Assembly (NCBI GenBank): GCA_016928055.1
Contig: JAFGLM010000019.1
Span: 1 to 64,000 of the forward strand
From: Gammaproteobacteria bacterium
GTDB taxonomy: Bacteria; Pseudomonadota; Gammaproteobacteria; HTCC5015
Length of the DNA stretch: 64,000 bases
Direction of reading: 5' to 3'
Positions 17,163-25,988 of the stretch are shown here, piece by piece; the first letter of the stretch is position 1, and the number at the start of each line of letters is the position of its first letter. Under the pieces are notes generated by a model, which had not been told where the DNA came from, made no database searches, and saw nothing but the letters and a program-made list of their open reading frames with translations. The translations under genes were made by a program, and so were the position numbers.

Positions 17163-18178
17163 TGAAGCGCCTTCAACAAAGTGGCAGTAACCCCCGGATT
17201 GCACTTCGTTTCATCCGGGCTACGCCTGGTTCGGTAGCCTGGATGAAGCACAGCGAAATCCAGGTAATAGTCCCCGGATTACACTTCGTTTCATCCGGGC
17301 TACGTTTATTGAAAACAGGCAAGCGACAGCGCGGATTTACGTTTATCGAATTGATCACCGTTGTCATTTTGGTGGGTGTGTTATCGGTGCTGGGTGGCAT
17401 GTTAATTACCACACCCATCAAAAGCTTTGTTGATCTGTCGCGTCGGGCGGAACTGGTGGATATCGCCGATAACGCCCTGCAAGGCATGAGCCGGGAACTT
17501 CGCAATGCTTTGCCCAATAGCGTTCGCGTACGCAGTTCCGGGTCTCGTTGGGCGCTGGAATTCCTGCATACCAGTACCGGTGGCCGCTACCGGGCACGGC
17601 AGGAAGCCGCCGGGACCGGCGACCCACTCAGTGGCGCCGGGATCGATACTTTTGATGTGCTGGACGGTGTGATCGGCGTTGTAACACCGGGTCCGGCCGG
17701 ACAGGCCAATTGCCTGAACGGCAGTTCAGATTGCCTGGTGATCTACAACACGGGCTTTGGGGCGGGTTATTTCAATGCCTATAGCGGTGACAATATCGCT
17801 GCTATCACAGCCGTAGGCGCCGGTACGTTGGGCTACAACAATGGTGCAGGCTGGTCCTTTCCATTTCCGATTCCGCCTGTTGCCACGCAACGGTTTTATG
17901 TTGTTGATAAGCCAATTAGCTTTGTTTGTGACTCAAGCAGCGGTGAATTGCGCCGCTATGAAGATTATGGAATCGGTCCAATTCAGCCCATCGCGCCGGG
18001 CGATTTCAGCGTGGCGGGTGATTTGCTGGCGGACAAACTCCAGAGCTGTATCTTTAATTACGCGGGTAGCCCCAGTGCGCGGCATGGATTGGTCACCCTG
18101 CGCATAGAGGTGAGTGATGTACCGACCGGCGAAAGTGTTGCTTTGTTATATCAGGTTCATGTGGTGAATGTTCCGTGA
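17162..18178 (+). CDS. mshO: Minor pilin MshO with a 58-residue repeat-expanded leader
   Basis: A 338-residue prepilin cut at KRQRG/FTFIELITVVILVG. After the pilin helix comes a large domain (RAELVDIADNALQGMSREL, typical of MshO/PilW-like minor pilins) with Cys pairs. The ATG overlaps the mshD stop. Only the first eight codons (MKRLQQSG) and the last few before the cleavage site look ancestral; between them lie one half copy and one full copy of the palindromic repeat, encoding among others VAWMKHSEIQVIVPGLHF. The reading frame passes through both. Function of the mature pilin should be unaffected if the long leader is still recognised by PilD. Confidence 0.85.
   Translation: MKRLQQSGSNPRIALRFIRATPGSVAWMKHSEIQVIVPGLHFVSSGLRLLKTGKRQRGFTFIELITVVILVGVLSVLGGMLITTPIKSFVDLSRRAELVDIADNALQGMSRELRNALPNSVRVRSSGSRWALEFLHTSTGGRYRARQEAAGTGDPLSGAGIDTFDVLDGVIGVVTPGPAGQANCLNGSSDCLVIYNTGFGAGYFNAYSGDNIAAITAVGAGTLGYNNGAGWSFPFPIPPVATQRFYVVDKPISFVCDSSSGELRRYEDYGIGPIQPIAPGDFSVAGDLLADKLQSCIFNYAGSPSARHGLVTLRIEVSDVPTGESVALLYQVHVVNVP
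17193..17223. repeat. Solo half of the palindromic repeat in mshO
   Basis: A 31-base single arm, CCCGGATTGCACTTCG to CATCCGGGCTAC, ten bases before the full copy. It equals the right arm of the full element. Confidence 0.85.
17234..17303. repeat. Second full 70-base palindromic repeat, in mshO leader codons
   Basis: Begins GTAGCCTGGATGAAGCACAG and ends CATCCGGGCTAC, exactly 70 bases like the mshD copy and read in the same frame (Val-Ala-Trp-Met). The arms are imperfect inverted copies around TAATAGT. Confidence 0.88.
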
Positions 18179-18588
18179 TGAAAAAAAGATGTAACAGTAA
18201 TTATCAGAGCGGTATCAGTATCGTAATCGTGCTGTTTTTACTGGTAGTGGTAAGTGGACTGGTGATATCGATTACCCAGCTCACCGGCACGCAGCATATC
18301 AACACCGTATTCTCTCATCGCAGTGCACAAAGTTATTTTGCAGCACGCGCCGGACTCGACTATGTCATCTCGCGTGTTGTCAATGGCAACGGTTGTGTGA
18401 TTGATTCACCTCTCGCGATTGCCGGGTACGATGTAACGGTAAGTTGTGCGTTGGTGGGTACCTACAACGAAGGCAATACGGCTGCACCTTATAGTGTTTA
18501 TTCGCTGGCAGCGAGGGCAAGCGGCGGCAGTTTATCCTTGCCGGATTTTGCGAATCGTCAGGTTCGTGCAACAGTCAGATATCCATAG
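18175..18588 (+). CDS. mshP: MSHA biogenesis protein MshP (PilX-like)
   Basis: A 137-residue protein with a positively charged start (MKKRCNSNYQSG) and a long hydrophobic segment (ISIVIVLFLLVVVSGLVISI). The stretch SYFAARAGLDYVISRV is the mark of PilX/MshP-type minor pilin proteins. The Gly before ISIV may be a prepilin cleavage site although the usual Phe and Glu5 are absent. Overlaps mshO by ATGA. In Vibrio the next gene is mshQ; here mshQ lies 11.7 kb away on the other strand. Confidence 0.8.
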   Translation: MMKKRCNSNYQSGISIVIVLFLLVVVSGLVISITQLTGTQHINTVFSHRSAQSYFAARAGLDYVISRVVNGNGCVIDSPLAIAGYDVTVSCALVGTYNEGNTAAPYSVYSLAARASGGSLSLPDFANRQVRATVRYP

Positions 18589-18604
18589 TCGAAGTGTATA
18601 TTGA

Positions 18605-19888
18605 ATGAATGACAGGCAACCCGCAAAGGTATTATTTCTTATCGACAAACAGTCGCATTGCGACCGTTTTGTCAGTTTGCTGGGCGATCTGGGTTTTGAA
18701 TTCAAATGGGAGCGGGTCGAAGATGTTGAAACCCTGAAAAAGCTGCACGAAGAGGAAATTTTTGATCTCATCCTCTATTGGCATCAGCGTAAATTGGTTG
18801 ATGAAATTGAATTGGTTAAATATCTGGCAGGCGCGGAACAGGAGTTGGCGCTGATTCTGATGGCAGACACTCTCGAACCGCGCGATTATATTCAGGCCGG
18901 CAAAATGCACGCTGCCGATGTCATTAATACCGGCTTACCCGCTCAGTTTGCATACGTTTTACGCCGGGAACTGACCAGCGTGCATGTGCGGCGCAAGTTA
19001 TCAAAAGCGATTTGCGATCTGACAGAAGATCGCATATTTGATGAGTCGGAAATTGATACTCATGTCGAACTGAATGATATGAGCGATGTGATCGATACAA
19101 TTGATGATGCGATAAGAAATAATAAATTCGATCTAATATTTCAGCCTATCATTGCGGTGCAAAATGATGGTTACGATAACTTCGAAGTGTTTATGCGTAT
19201 CCGGCACAAAGGGGACTTTCTTAGACCGGAAATGTTTATGCCTGTTGCGAAGGCCTACGGCTTGATGCCTTCAATTGACAGGTGGGTGATTCCGAACGCT
19301 ATCAAGCGTTACAAAGCTGAAATCGAAGTCCGGAAAATTCGTAAGAATACCAAGCGTAAATTGCGATTTTTTCTGAATATTTCGGGGCACACTCTGGCCG
19401 ATGAAAGCGTGATGGCACAGCTGATTACCGAAATAGCCAAAGCCAGATTAGAGCCGGACTCACTGGTTCTTGAAGTTGGCAAGCATGCAATTCAGACTCG
19501 TTTGCCTCAGGTCAAAGCCTTAAATCAGAGCATTATGAAACTGAAGCAGAAATTTGCAATTGATCATTACGAAGAAAACGACAATTCGCTGAATTACCTG
19601 AAACATATTAGCGCCGATTTTCTGAAAATTGATAATTCGGTTCTGGATAATCTGAATCTGGATTTCGACAAACAGCAGGCCGTGCGAGGAATACTGGAAA
19701 AGGCGAAAGAAAATAATATCTCCGTAATCGCCAGTCAGGTCGATAAACCCGATATTTTGCCGACCTTATACGGTTTTGGTGTTCAGTATGTGCAGGGCTA
19801 TATAATCGGCGAGCCGGGCACCCGGCTGGAATATCAGGCTCTGGATGATACCACCCTGACGGGTTCATTTGAGAGAGTGGTTATTTAG
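18605..19888 (+). CDS. Degenerate receiver + degenerate EAL protein (FimX-like layout), probable c-di-GMP sensor or scaffold
   Basis: The 427-residue protein starts 16 bases after mshP and so belongs to the pilus operon. Residues about 8-130 look like a response-regulator fold without the phospho-acceptor: the place of the Asp reads DLILYWHQ. Residues about 165-420 are an EAL domain. Conserved are the first Glu (FEVFMRIR in place of EALLRW), the Asn of FFLNISG, the Glu of LVLEVGKH and the Lys of FLKIDNS. Changed are the second Asp of the DDFG loop (AIDHYE) and the later catalytic Glu (VIASQVD for VIAEGVE). Hydrolysis of c-di-GMP is therefore unlikely; binding remains possible, as in FimX and LapD. 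Confidence 0.8.
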   Translation: MNDRQPAKVLFLIDKQSHCDRFVSLLGDLGFEFKWERVEDVETLKKLHEEEIFDLILYWHQRKLVDEIELVKYLAGAEQELALILMADTLEPRDYIQAGKMHAADVINTGLPAQFAYVLRRELTSVHVRRKLSKAICDLTEDRIFDESEIDTHVELNDMSDVIDTIDDAIRNNKFDLIFQPIIAVQNDGYDNFEVFMRIRHKGDFLRPEMFMPVAKAYGLMPSIDRWVIPNAIKRYKAEIEVRKIRKNTKRKLRFFLNISGHTLADESVMAQLITEIAKARLEPDSLVLEVGKHAIQTRLPQVKALNQSIMKLKQKFAIDHYEENDNSLNYLKHISADFLKIDNSVLDNLNLDFDKQQAVRGILEKAKENNISVIASQVDKPDILPTLYGFGVQYVQGYIIGEPGTRLEYQALDDTTLTGSFERVVI

Positions 19889-20243
19889 TAGAAGTTATAA
19901 AGGTTGTTGCATTGGAATTCTAACCACTTAAAACACAATGCGGATAGAAGAGGCATGTAAACAATTTGATTTAGATCAAATACCTTGAGATTTACGACGA
20001 AATATCAACGACGTGTGACATATTGTCATCATAAAAACTAAATTTCTTCCTGTAGTAATTTGTATTTTCATCAACTCATTAGGTTTAGATTTGGCATAGT
20101 TCGTGCTGAAAATTCAATATTTTATACGACTTTATCAATTCTAAATTCCATATGATCTGGAACAAGTCGTTGTATTAAATATGGCGTGGCTAAGTAGTAA
20201 TCCAAATTTCTAAAAAATAGTACAAAAGTGTCGGAGAGTCGAT
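19889..20243. other. Long AT-rich intergenic region before the RHS gene
   Basis: 355 bases with no gene. It holds the perfect FNR-type box at 19966-19979 and, further down, the ribosome binding site GGAGAG before ATG 20244. No terminator hairpin for the preceding operon could be recognised. Confidence 0.6.
19966..19979 (+). promoter_or_regulatory. Perfect FNR-type palindrome TTGAT-TTAG-ATCAA
   Basis: Both half sites match the FNR/ANR consensus TTGAT-N4-ATCAA exactly, and symmetry extends one or two bases more on each side (ATTTGAT...ATCAAAT, 19964-19981). It lies about 265 bases upstream of the RHS start. A chance match is possible in AT-rich DNA, but a full palindrome is uncommon. Confidence 0.55.
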
Positions 20244-23200
20244 ATGAAAACGGCTGAACTACTCAAAAAAGCGGTGATCGTTGTAAAAATATTTTGCTTA
20301 TTGGTTGTGTTTGGATACAGCCAGATTTCATTTTCAGCCGAACAGGTATCGCCCATTCCGGCTTATTGGAAGTGGGGTCAGATGGCGGCGACTGCACCAA
20401 ATGTTAGTCACGTCTATGATGCATTTGAGCAGATCAGGGACCACGTAATAGGTGAGGTTTCTTCTTTGCATCCGTCATATGAAGTTCGATGGGAGCCACG
20501 TGAATTTATTACTTATCCTTCAGGAAGCGATTACCGATGGAGCTGTGGTAGTTGTACTTTGTATACATATCAAATTTCTGCTACCACTGGTCTTGTGTTT
20601 TTTGAAGAGAAAAACCCCCCTGGTGCTCTTTATGAATATGCGATGCGAGTTCAAGATTACTTACAATATGCACCTATATGTCCAATTGGTTACATAAGGA
20701 GAGCAGGTCCGATTAGCCTGCCAACGCTAGAACGTTACACTTGCCAGGCACCGAATACTTCAACTCCAGTACCGGAGAAAAACCCAAAAGCCTGCCCTAG
20801 CGAAGGACTTGTTGGCAATCCAATTAATTTAAGTTTGAATGCTAAATACCAATCGGAAACAGATTATGAATCCGGTCCTGCATCACAATTAAAGTTTAAA
20901 CGCCAATATATCAGTGATGGTATCATCCGGCGTGTACCAAGTATTGGGAAAAACTGGTGGCATAACTATGATCGGCGCATTGTTTTGAATGAAAGTTATG
21001 TAGGTCAAGCTGCTTATGCATACCGCGCTGATGGACGTATGTTGTGGTTTGTTTTACGAGACGGTATTTGGGTGGCGGATTCTGATATTAATGATCGTCT
21101 CGATCAGCTAACTGATGCTGAAGGAAATGTAACAGGCTGGCGGTATTTTAATGCGTCGAACAATGAAACAGAAATATACGATGTGACAGGCAAATTATTA
21201 AGCATCGTAGCGCAAGGTGGGCAGGTGCAAACAATGACGTATAGCACCAGCGATACGCCTGATACCATTGCAAAATTTGAGAATTTTCTGATAGAAGTTA
21301 CTGATCATTTTGGTAGGACGCTGCAATTCACCTACAACGAAAAATTACTCGTAGCATCTATGACCGACCCGGCTGGTGGTGTTTATGCTTATGAATACGA
21401 TAACAGTGATCGGTTGATTTCGGTTACTCATCCTGATACAAGCAGCCGTATTTATCATTACGAAAATAGTAAATGCAAGGAAGCATTGACAGGTATTACT
21501 GATGAAAACGGCGTACGTTTTGCTACATTTGAATATGATACCAGTTGCAGGGTAACCAGCACCGAACATGCAGGTGGGGTTGACCATTATTCTGTTAGTT
21601 ATGGAACAAATAGTGCGACTGTCATCGATCCATTGGGTTCTATACGTAACTATGATTTCACAACGGTTCTGGGTGTTGTTAAAAACACCAATGTTTCACA
21701 GCCTTGTCCGAGTTGCGGCAGCAACACAACCCAATCGCGTAGTTATGATGCCAATGGCAATGTAGCACAAAGAGTGGATTTCAACGGCAATACAACGAAT
21801 TATCAATATAACAGTCGAAACCAGGAAATTAGCCGAACGGAAGCCGCAGGTAGTATTGACGAAAGGATTATTACCACAGAATGGCACCCCGTCCTAAGTT
21901 TGCCTGTGCGCATACAAAAACCGGGGCAAGCTATTGAAATGGCATATGATGAGGCAGGCAATATGCTTTTACGCAGGGAAATTGATACAACCGGTAATTG
22001 TGGTATTGACAGCAACCAGCCAGAATGCACCAGAGAAACAGCATATAGTTACAACGACGATGGTTTACTCGAAAGCGTAGATGGTCCGCGCACTGATATT
22101 GTTGATATTACTCGTTATACCTATGATGCCTTTGGGAATCGTATTGGCATAACCAATGCATTAGGCCAGATGACACAAATAACGAGCCATGATGCACATG
22201 GTAATCCTCTATCCATTGTTAATGTAAATGGTGTTGAAATATCGCTTGCATACGATTCGCGACAACGCCTGTTGTCGCGTGCTGTAGCTGCAGGCACTGC
22301 AGACGAGGCTGTTACCGCATTTGAGTATGATAGTGTTGGCAATTTAACGCGTATTACCCAAGCCAACGGCAGTTGGCTTGCTTATGAGTATGATGCCGCA
22401 CATCGCATGGTTGCGGTCACTGATAGTATTGGTAATCGAATAGAATATATTTTGGATAATGCCGGTAACCGCGTTCAGCAACAAACGATTGACCCTTATG
22501 GAGTATTAGTCCAAACGCAATCGGCATTGTTTAGTGAGTTGGGTCGTTTAAGCCAGCAGTTAGGCGCATCTGGTCAGGCAATATCGTATACGTATGATCA
22601 TAACGGCAACCTGATTTCGACTATCGATCCTGCTGGTTCGGAGACCATGCAATCCTTTGATGCATTGAATAGACTAATTAGAACAATTGATCCTATAAAC
22701 GGAGCAGTAGCACCAACCGAATATCAGTATGATAGTCAGGGTAATCTTGGTGTCATAACAGATGCTGAAGGCTTGACGACCACCTATATTTACAACGGAT
22801 TTGGCGAAGCTATATCACAGACAAGTCCCAATACGGGCACAACAACTTACAGTTATGATTCGACTGGTAACCGTAGCAGCCAAACTGATGCAAAAGGTGT
22901 TTTAGTCAATTATAGCTACGATGCACTAAACAGGTTGACAGATATTCAATATCCGAACAGCGATGAAAATGTACGTTATATTTATGACAGCTCGCCACAT
23001 CATGGGGTTGGGCGTCTGGCAGAGATCCGGGATCAGTCGAGTCGCACCGGCTACGATTACGATCTGCACGGTAATATTGTGGAAGAAACACATAATATAG
23101 TTTCTGAGGGGCAAACCATCCCATTTGTTACTCGCTATAGCTATGATATTGACGGCAATATTATCCAAATTACATATCCAGGTGGACGGCAACTTGATTA

Positions 23201-24941
23201 CGTTCGCAATGAAAACGGCCAAATTACAGAGGTGAATACAACTGTAGATGAGGTGACGACTGTTTTGGCAACGAATATTCAATATCAACCGTTCGCTTTG
23301 CACAGCGAATTTACATATGGCAATGGTCTGGAAATGAGCCAACGCTATGATTTGGATAGACGCTTACTTGAAAGCAATAATGGCGTGCAGTCGCTAAATT
23401 ATAGTTATGATCTGAACAGTAATATCAATCAAATCACCGATTTGATGACTACGGGGCAAGCTCAAAGCTTTGATTATGATTTGCTGGACAGGCTTATTAA
23501 TGCTGACGGTTCGTATGGTTTTAGAGAATACAGTTATGATGGCGTGGGCAATCGACTGAGATTAAATGTGGATACTGTGTTGAGTAACTATATTTATATT
23601 GATCAGACTCAGCAATTGCAGAGCATATCTGGTGGTATGAGCCGCGTTTATAGTTATGATGAAGTAGGAAATACCGTCCAGCGCGATAGTGATCGTTTTG
23701 TTTATAATGACGCAAATCGATTGTCGCAAATAACCATTTCCGGCCAGGTCAATAACTACCTATATAACGCGCTGGGTCAACGCACTTTAAAACAGGTTTC
23801 TAATACTTCAACTGTCTTTATCTACGATTTATTGGGAAATTTAATTGCAGAGGCTGATGCGCAAGGGAACACACAGGTAGAATACATTTATTTAAACGGT
23901 GAGCGCCTGGCGATGCTAATCGCGGGCAGACAGGTTGATAGCGAACCGGATAAACCTAAGTCTACCAAGTGGTTCCGCATGCTGAAGATCTGGTGCAAGA
24001 AGGAATTTATTAAGATCATGCTTAAAGTGAAGATCTTTGACTTTTTGTTGGATAAGGAAGATAGGAAAACCATCACCAAGACAAAAACCAGGATTTATGA
24101 GTCGTGCGACACGTTTGATGATACGGACTATAAAGATTATCGAAAACATAGCCGAAATAAAGCCTGGAAGAAAAAAGAGAAAGGCAAAGAGAAATGCAAG
24201 CCTACAGGTGGCCAGCAAACTACTATCGAGCCAGCAATCTACTACTATCATAATGATCATCTCGGCACGCCTCAGAAGATGACTGATGAAAATCAACAGG
24301 TAGTATGGAGTGCAGTTTATACGCCGTTTGGTCAGGCGACAGTAAACCAGGATCCTGATGGGGATGGCATCGAACTAGTGAATAATACTCGTTTTCCGGG
24401 CCAGTACTTCGATCAAGAAACAGGCCTGCATTACAACTACTTTCGTTATTATGATCCAAGTACAGGTAGATATATAACATCTGATCCTATAGGTATAGTC
24501 GGCGGAATTAATACATATAGTTATGTTGGCGCTAATCCAGTGCTTTACACTGATCCGAATGGACTGAAAACCTATCGATGTACCAAACCGTTAGATGCTG
24601 TCACTAAAAAGTATGGTAAAGGTGTAAGTAAATGGGCGCATGATAATGTTCCTGCCGCTTACCACCAATATTCATGTGTTGTTGACGCGAGTGGAACTAC
24701 ATGCGGCGGACAAGACCGAGGCGAAAAAGATAAAGATGGAAAGCGCAAGGGTAAGAAAAGCAGGGATAATAAGGATGCTGGTGAATGTGAAGAAACACAA
24801 CCTGATAACAAATGCTTTGAAGATTGTTTGAAGAAAAAATGGGAGGGTTCACGTCCGAACTACGGTATACCTTTTGGTACTGATTGCCAGGAATATGATG
24901 ACAACGTAAATCAAACATGCAGGACGGAATGTGGCTTGTAA
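20244..24941 (+). CDS. RHS/YD-repeat polymorphic toxin
   Basis: A 1565-residue secreted protein. Parts in order: signal peptide (about 1-32, hydrophobic VIVVKIFCLLVVFGYSQ); N-terminal region; DUF6531-like block opening at CPSEGLVGNPINLSLNA (about 190); more than 20 YD repeats (patterns such as YSYDGVGNR, YEYDAAHR); a lysine-rich insert (about 1231-1318); the RHS core from YYYHNDHLGTPQKM to [17 protein letters not shown] and NPVLYTDPNGL (to about 1441); then a 124-residue variable tail with nine cysteines (including PDNKCFEDCLKKKW and GIPFGTDCQEY). The shell encloses and delivers the tail, the presumed toxin, whose activity I do not recognise. GGAGAG precedes the ATG. A small membrane protein gene follows after 12 bases. 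Confidence 0.88.
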   Translation: MKTAELLKKAVIVVKIFCLLVVFGYSQISFSAEQVSPIPAYWKWGQMAATAPNVSHVYDAFEQIRDHVIGEVSSLHPSYEVRWEPREFITYPSGSDYRWSCGSCTLYTYQISATTGLVFFEEKNPPGALYEYAMRVQDYLQYAPICPIGYIRRAGPISLPTLERYTCQAPNTSTPVPEKNPKACPSEGLVGNPINLSLNAKYQSETDYESGPASQLKFKRQYISDGIIRRVPSIGKNWWHNYDRRIVLNESYVGQAAYAYRADGRMLWFVLRDGIWVADSDINDRLDQLTDAEGNVTGWRYFNASNNETEIYDVTGKLLSIVAQGGQVQTMTYSTSDTPDTIAKFENFLIEVTDHFGRTLQFTYNEKLLVASMTDPAGGVYAYEYDNSDRLISVTHPDTSSRIYHYENSKCKEALTGITDENGVRFATFEYDTSCRVTSTEHAGGVDHYSVSYGTNSATVIDPLGSIRNYDFTTVLGVVKNTNVSQPCPSCGSNTTQSRSYDANGNVAQRVDFNGNTTNYQYNSRNQEISRTEAAGSIDERIITTEWHPVLSLPVRIQKPGQAIEMAYDEAGNMLLRREIDTTGNCGIDSNQPECTRETAYSYNDDGLLESVDGPRTDIVDITRYTYDAFGNRIGITNALGQMTQITSHDAHGNPLSIVNVNGVEISLAYDSRQRLLSRAVAAGTADEAVTAFEYDSVGNLTRITQANGSWLAYEYDAAHRMVAVTDSIGNRIEYILDNAGNRVQQQTIDPYGVLVQTQSALFSELGRLSQQLGASGQAISYTYDHNGNLISTIDPAGSETMQSFDALNRLIRTIDPINGAVAPTEYQYDSQGNLGVITDAEGLTTTYIYNGFGEAISQTSPNTGTTTYSYDSTGNRSSQTDAKGVLVNYSYDALNRLTDIQYPNSDENVRYIYDSSPHHGVGRLAEIRDQSSRTGYDYDLHGNIVEETHNIVSEGQTIPFVTRYSYDIDGNIIQITYPGGRQLDYVRNENGQITEVNTTVDEVTTVLATNIQYQPFALHSEFTYGNGLEMSQRYDLDRRLLESNNGVQSLNYSYDLNSNINQITDLMTTGQAQSFDYDLLDRLINADGSYGFREYSYDGVGNRLRLNVDTVLSNYIYIDQTQQLQSISGGMSRVYSYDEVGNTVQRDSDRFVYNDANRLSQITISGQVNNYLYNALGQRTLKQVSNTSTVFIYDLLGNLIAEADAQGNTQVEYIYLNGERLAMLIAGRQVDSEPDKPKSTKWFRMLKIWCKKEFIKIMLKVKIFDFLLDKEDRKTITKTKTRIYESCDTFDDTDYKDYRKHSRNKAWKKKEKGKEKCKPTGGQQTTIEPAIYYYHNDHLGTPQKMTDENQQVVWSAVYTPFGQATVNQDPDGDGIELVNNTRFPGQYFDQETGLHYNYFRYYDPSTGRYITSDPIGIVGGINTYSYVGANPVLYTDPNGLKTYRCTKPLDAVTKKYGKGVSKWAHDNVPAAYHQYSCVVDASGTTCGGQDRGEKDKDGKRKGKKSRDNKDAGECEETQPDNKCFEDCLKKKWEGSRPNYGIPFGTDCQEYDDNVNQTCRTECGL

Positions 24942-24953
24942 TTAGGAGCAATT

Positions 24954-25301
24954 ATGCCGAACACAAAACTTAAATTAGTATGGGTAGGATTGAAAATATT
25001 TTGGGTCGTAATAGCTTTGTTGCTCCTTGCAATAACGCTATATGGCTACGATGGGGAGGAATACAGTGATATTTGGATAGTCTTCACATGGGGGATGCTC
25101 ATTATTTCGTTTCCTGCGGGGCTTTTAGTTTCATTGATTCATTTGATTCTAAATACAGTGTTCTCAGTTACGATTGCGACCTCGTATATTTCTCTCTCGC
25201 TTGAATGGGCTGTCTATTTTGTCTTGGGTTATTTGCAGTGGTTCAAGCTTATCCCATATGTTGCTTGTACGCTGAAAGAGAGGGTAATGGCCAAAGATTA
25301 A
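24954..25301 (+). CDS. Small three-helix membrane protein, candidate immunity protein for the RHS tail
   Basis: 115 residues with hydrophobic helices at about 8-27 (VGLKIFWVVIALLLLAITLYG), 37-65 and 72-100 and a basic C-terminus. The ATG lies 12 bases after the RHS stop with AGGAGC as ribosome site. No family recognised. A gene directly behind an RHS C-terminus normally encodes the cognate immunity protein; membrane location would suit a toxin acting at or across the inner membrane. This is inference from position. Confidence 0.6.
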   Translation: MPNTKLKLVWVGLKIFWVVIALLLLAITLYGYDGEEYSDIWIVFTWGMLIISFPAGLLVSLIHLILNTVFSVTIATSYISLSLEWAVYFVLGYLQWFKLIPYVACTLKERVMAKD

Positions 25302-25307
25302 TCATAA

Positions 25308-25973
25308 TTACACTACAACTACTTCCGGTATTATGATCCTTCAACCGGTAGATACATTACGAGTGATCCGATTGGGTTGGTCGGCGATTTAAACACGTAT
25401 GCCTATGTTTATGGAAATCCAATTAGAAATATTGACTTGCTCGGGTTATTTAGTTGCAATCAAAATGGATCTGTGAATCCAGTCGGAATATCAAATTCTG
25501 TTGGCGAAGGTGCAGGTGCTTGGGCACAGTATCAATATGAACAAAATAATACAGATTTTACATATGTTTCTGATGCTATATCTGATTGCGGCGGAGCCCA
25601 AAGATGGAAATGTAATTGTTTTGTAAAGCATGCTCTTAAAGAGGGAGGTGGGGTTTCATACGAAGATTTGCCGAAACACTATCATAATGGGAATAAAGGG
25701 GAGTATTTTGCGCAGGCTAATGATCTTGCAAATACAACTCTAAACACTGACGTATTAGGTATGGGTAATGGAAAAGTTGGTAATATCGTTGCTTGGGGCG
25801 CATCCATTGGTTCTGGCCACACTGGGATTATTGGTTGTGATGGAAAGATATATAGCGCGGTAAGGGATGGTATAGCTCGCTGGAACAAAGTTACTTTATT
25901 TAGCGCTCAGCAAATGATGAGGTATTTTGGTCGTAGAGAGAAGATATACCGAACCTGCTGTAATTCTGAATAG
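25308..25973 (+). pseudogene. Orphan RHS tip: core fragment fused to a cysteine-peptidase-like (NlpC/P60 or CHAP type) toxin domain
   Basis: The frame is open from just after a stop at 25305 and begins [20 protein letters not shown], matching the end of the full RHS core to the residue, then [19 protein letters not shown] and NIDLLGLF, the usual core/tail border. DNA differs from the intact copy at many third positions, so it is not a recent duplication. The 175-residue tail has [10 protein letters not shown] and, later, [19 protein letters not shown], the spaced Cys and His-Gly patterns of NlpC/P60-CHAP amidases that cut cell-wall peptides. It has no proper start codon or ribosome site (TTG 25377 is the first candidate), so it is a displaced cassette that could be re-attached to the upstream gene by recombination. 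Confidence 0.75.
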
Positions 25974-25988
25974 GCTTTAGTACTGATT

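Noticed and set aside
16632-17303. CRISPR-like repeats in mshD/mshO
   Set aside because: Repeats are palindromic pairs without regular spacers and no cas gene is present.
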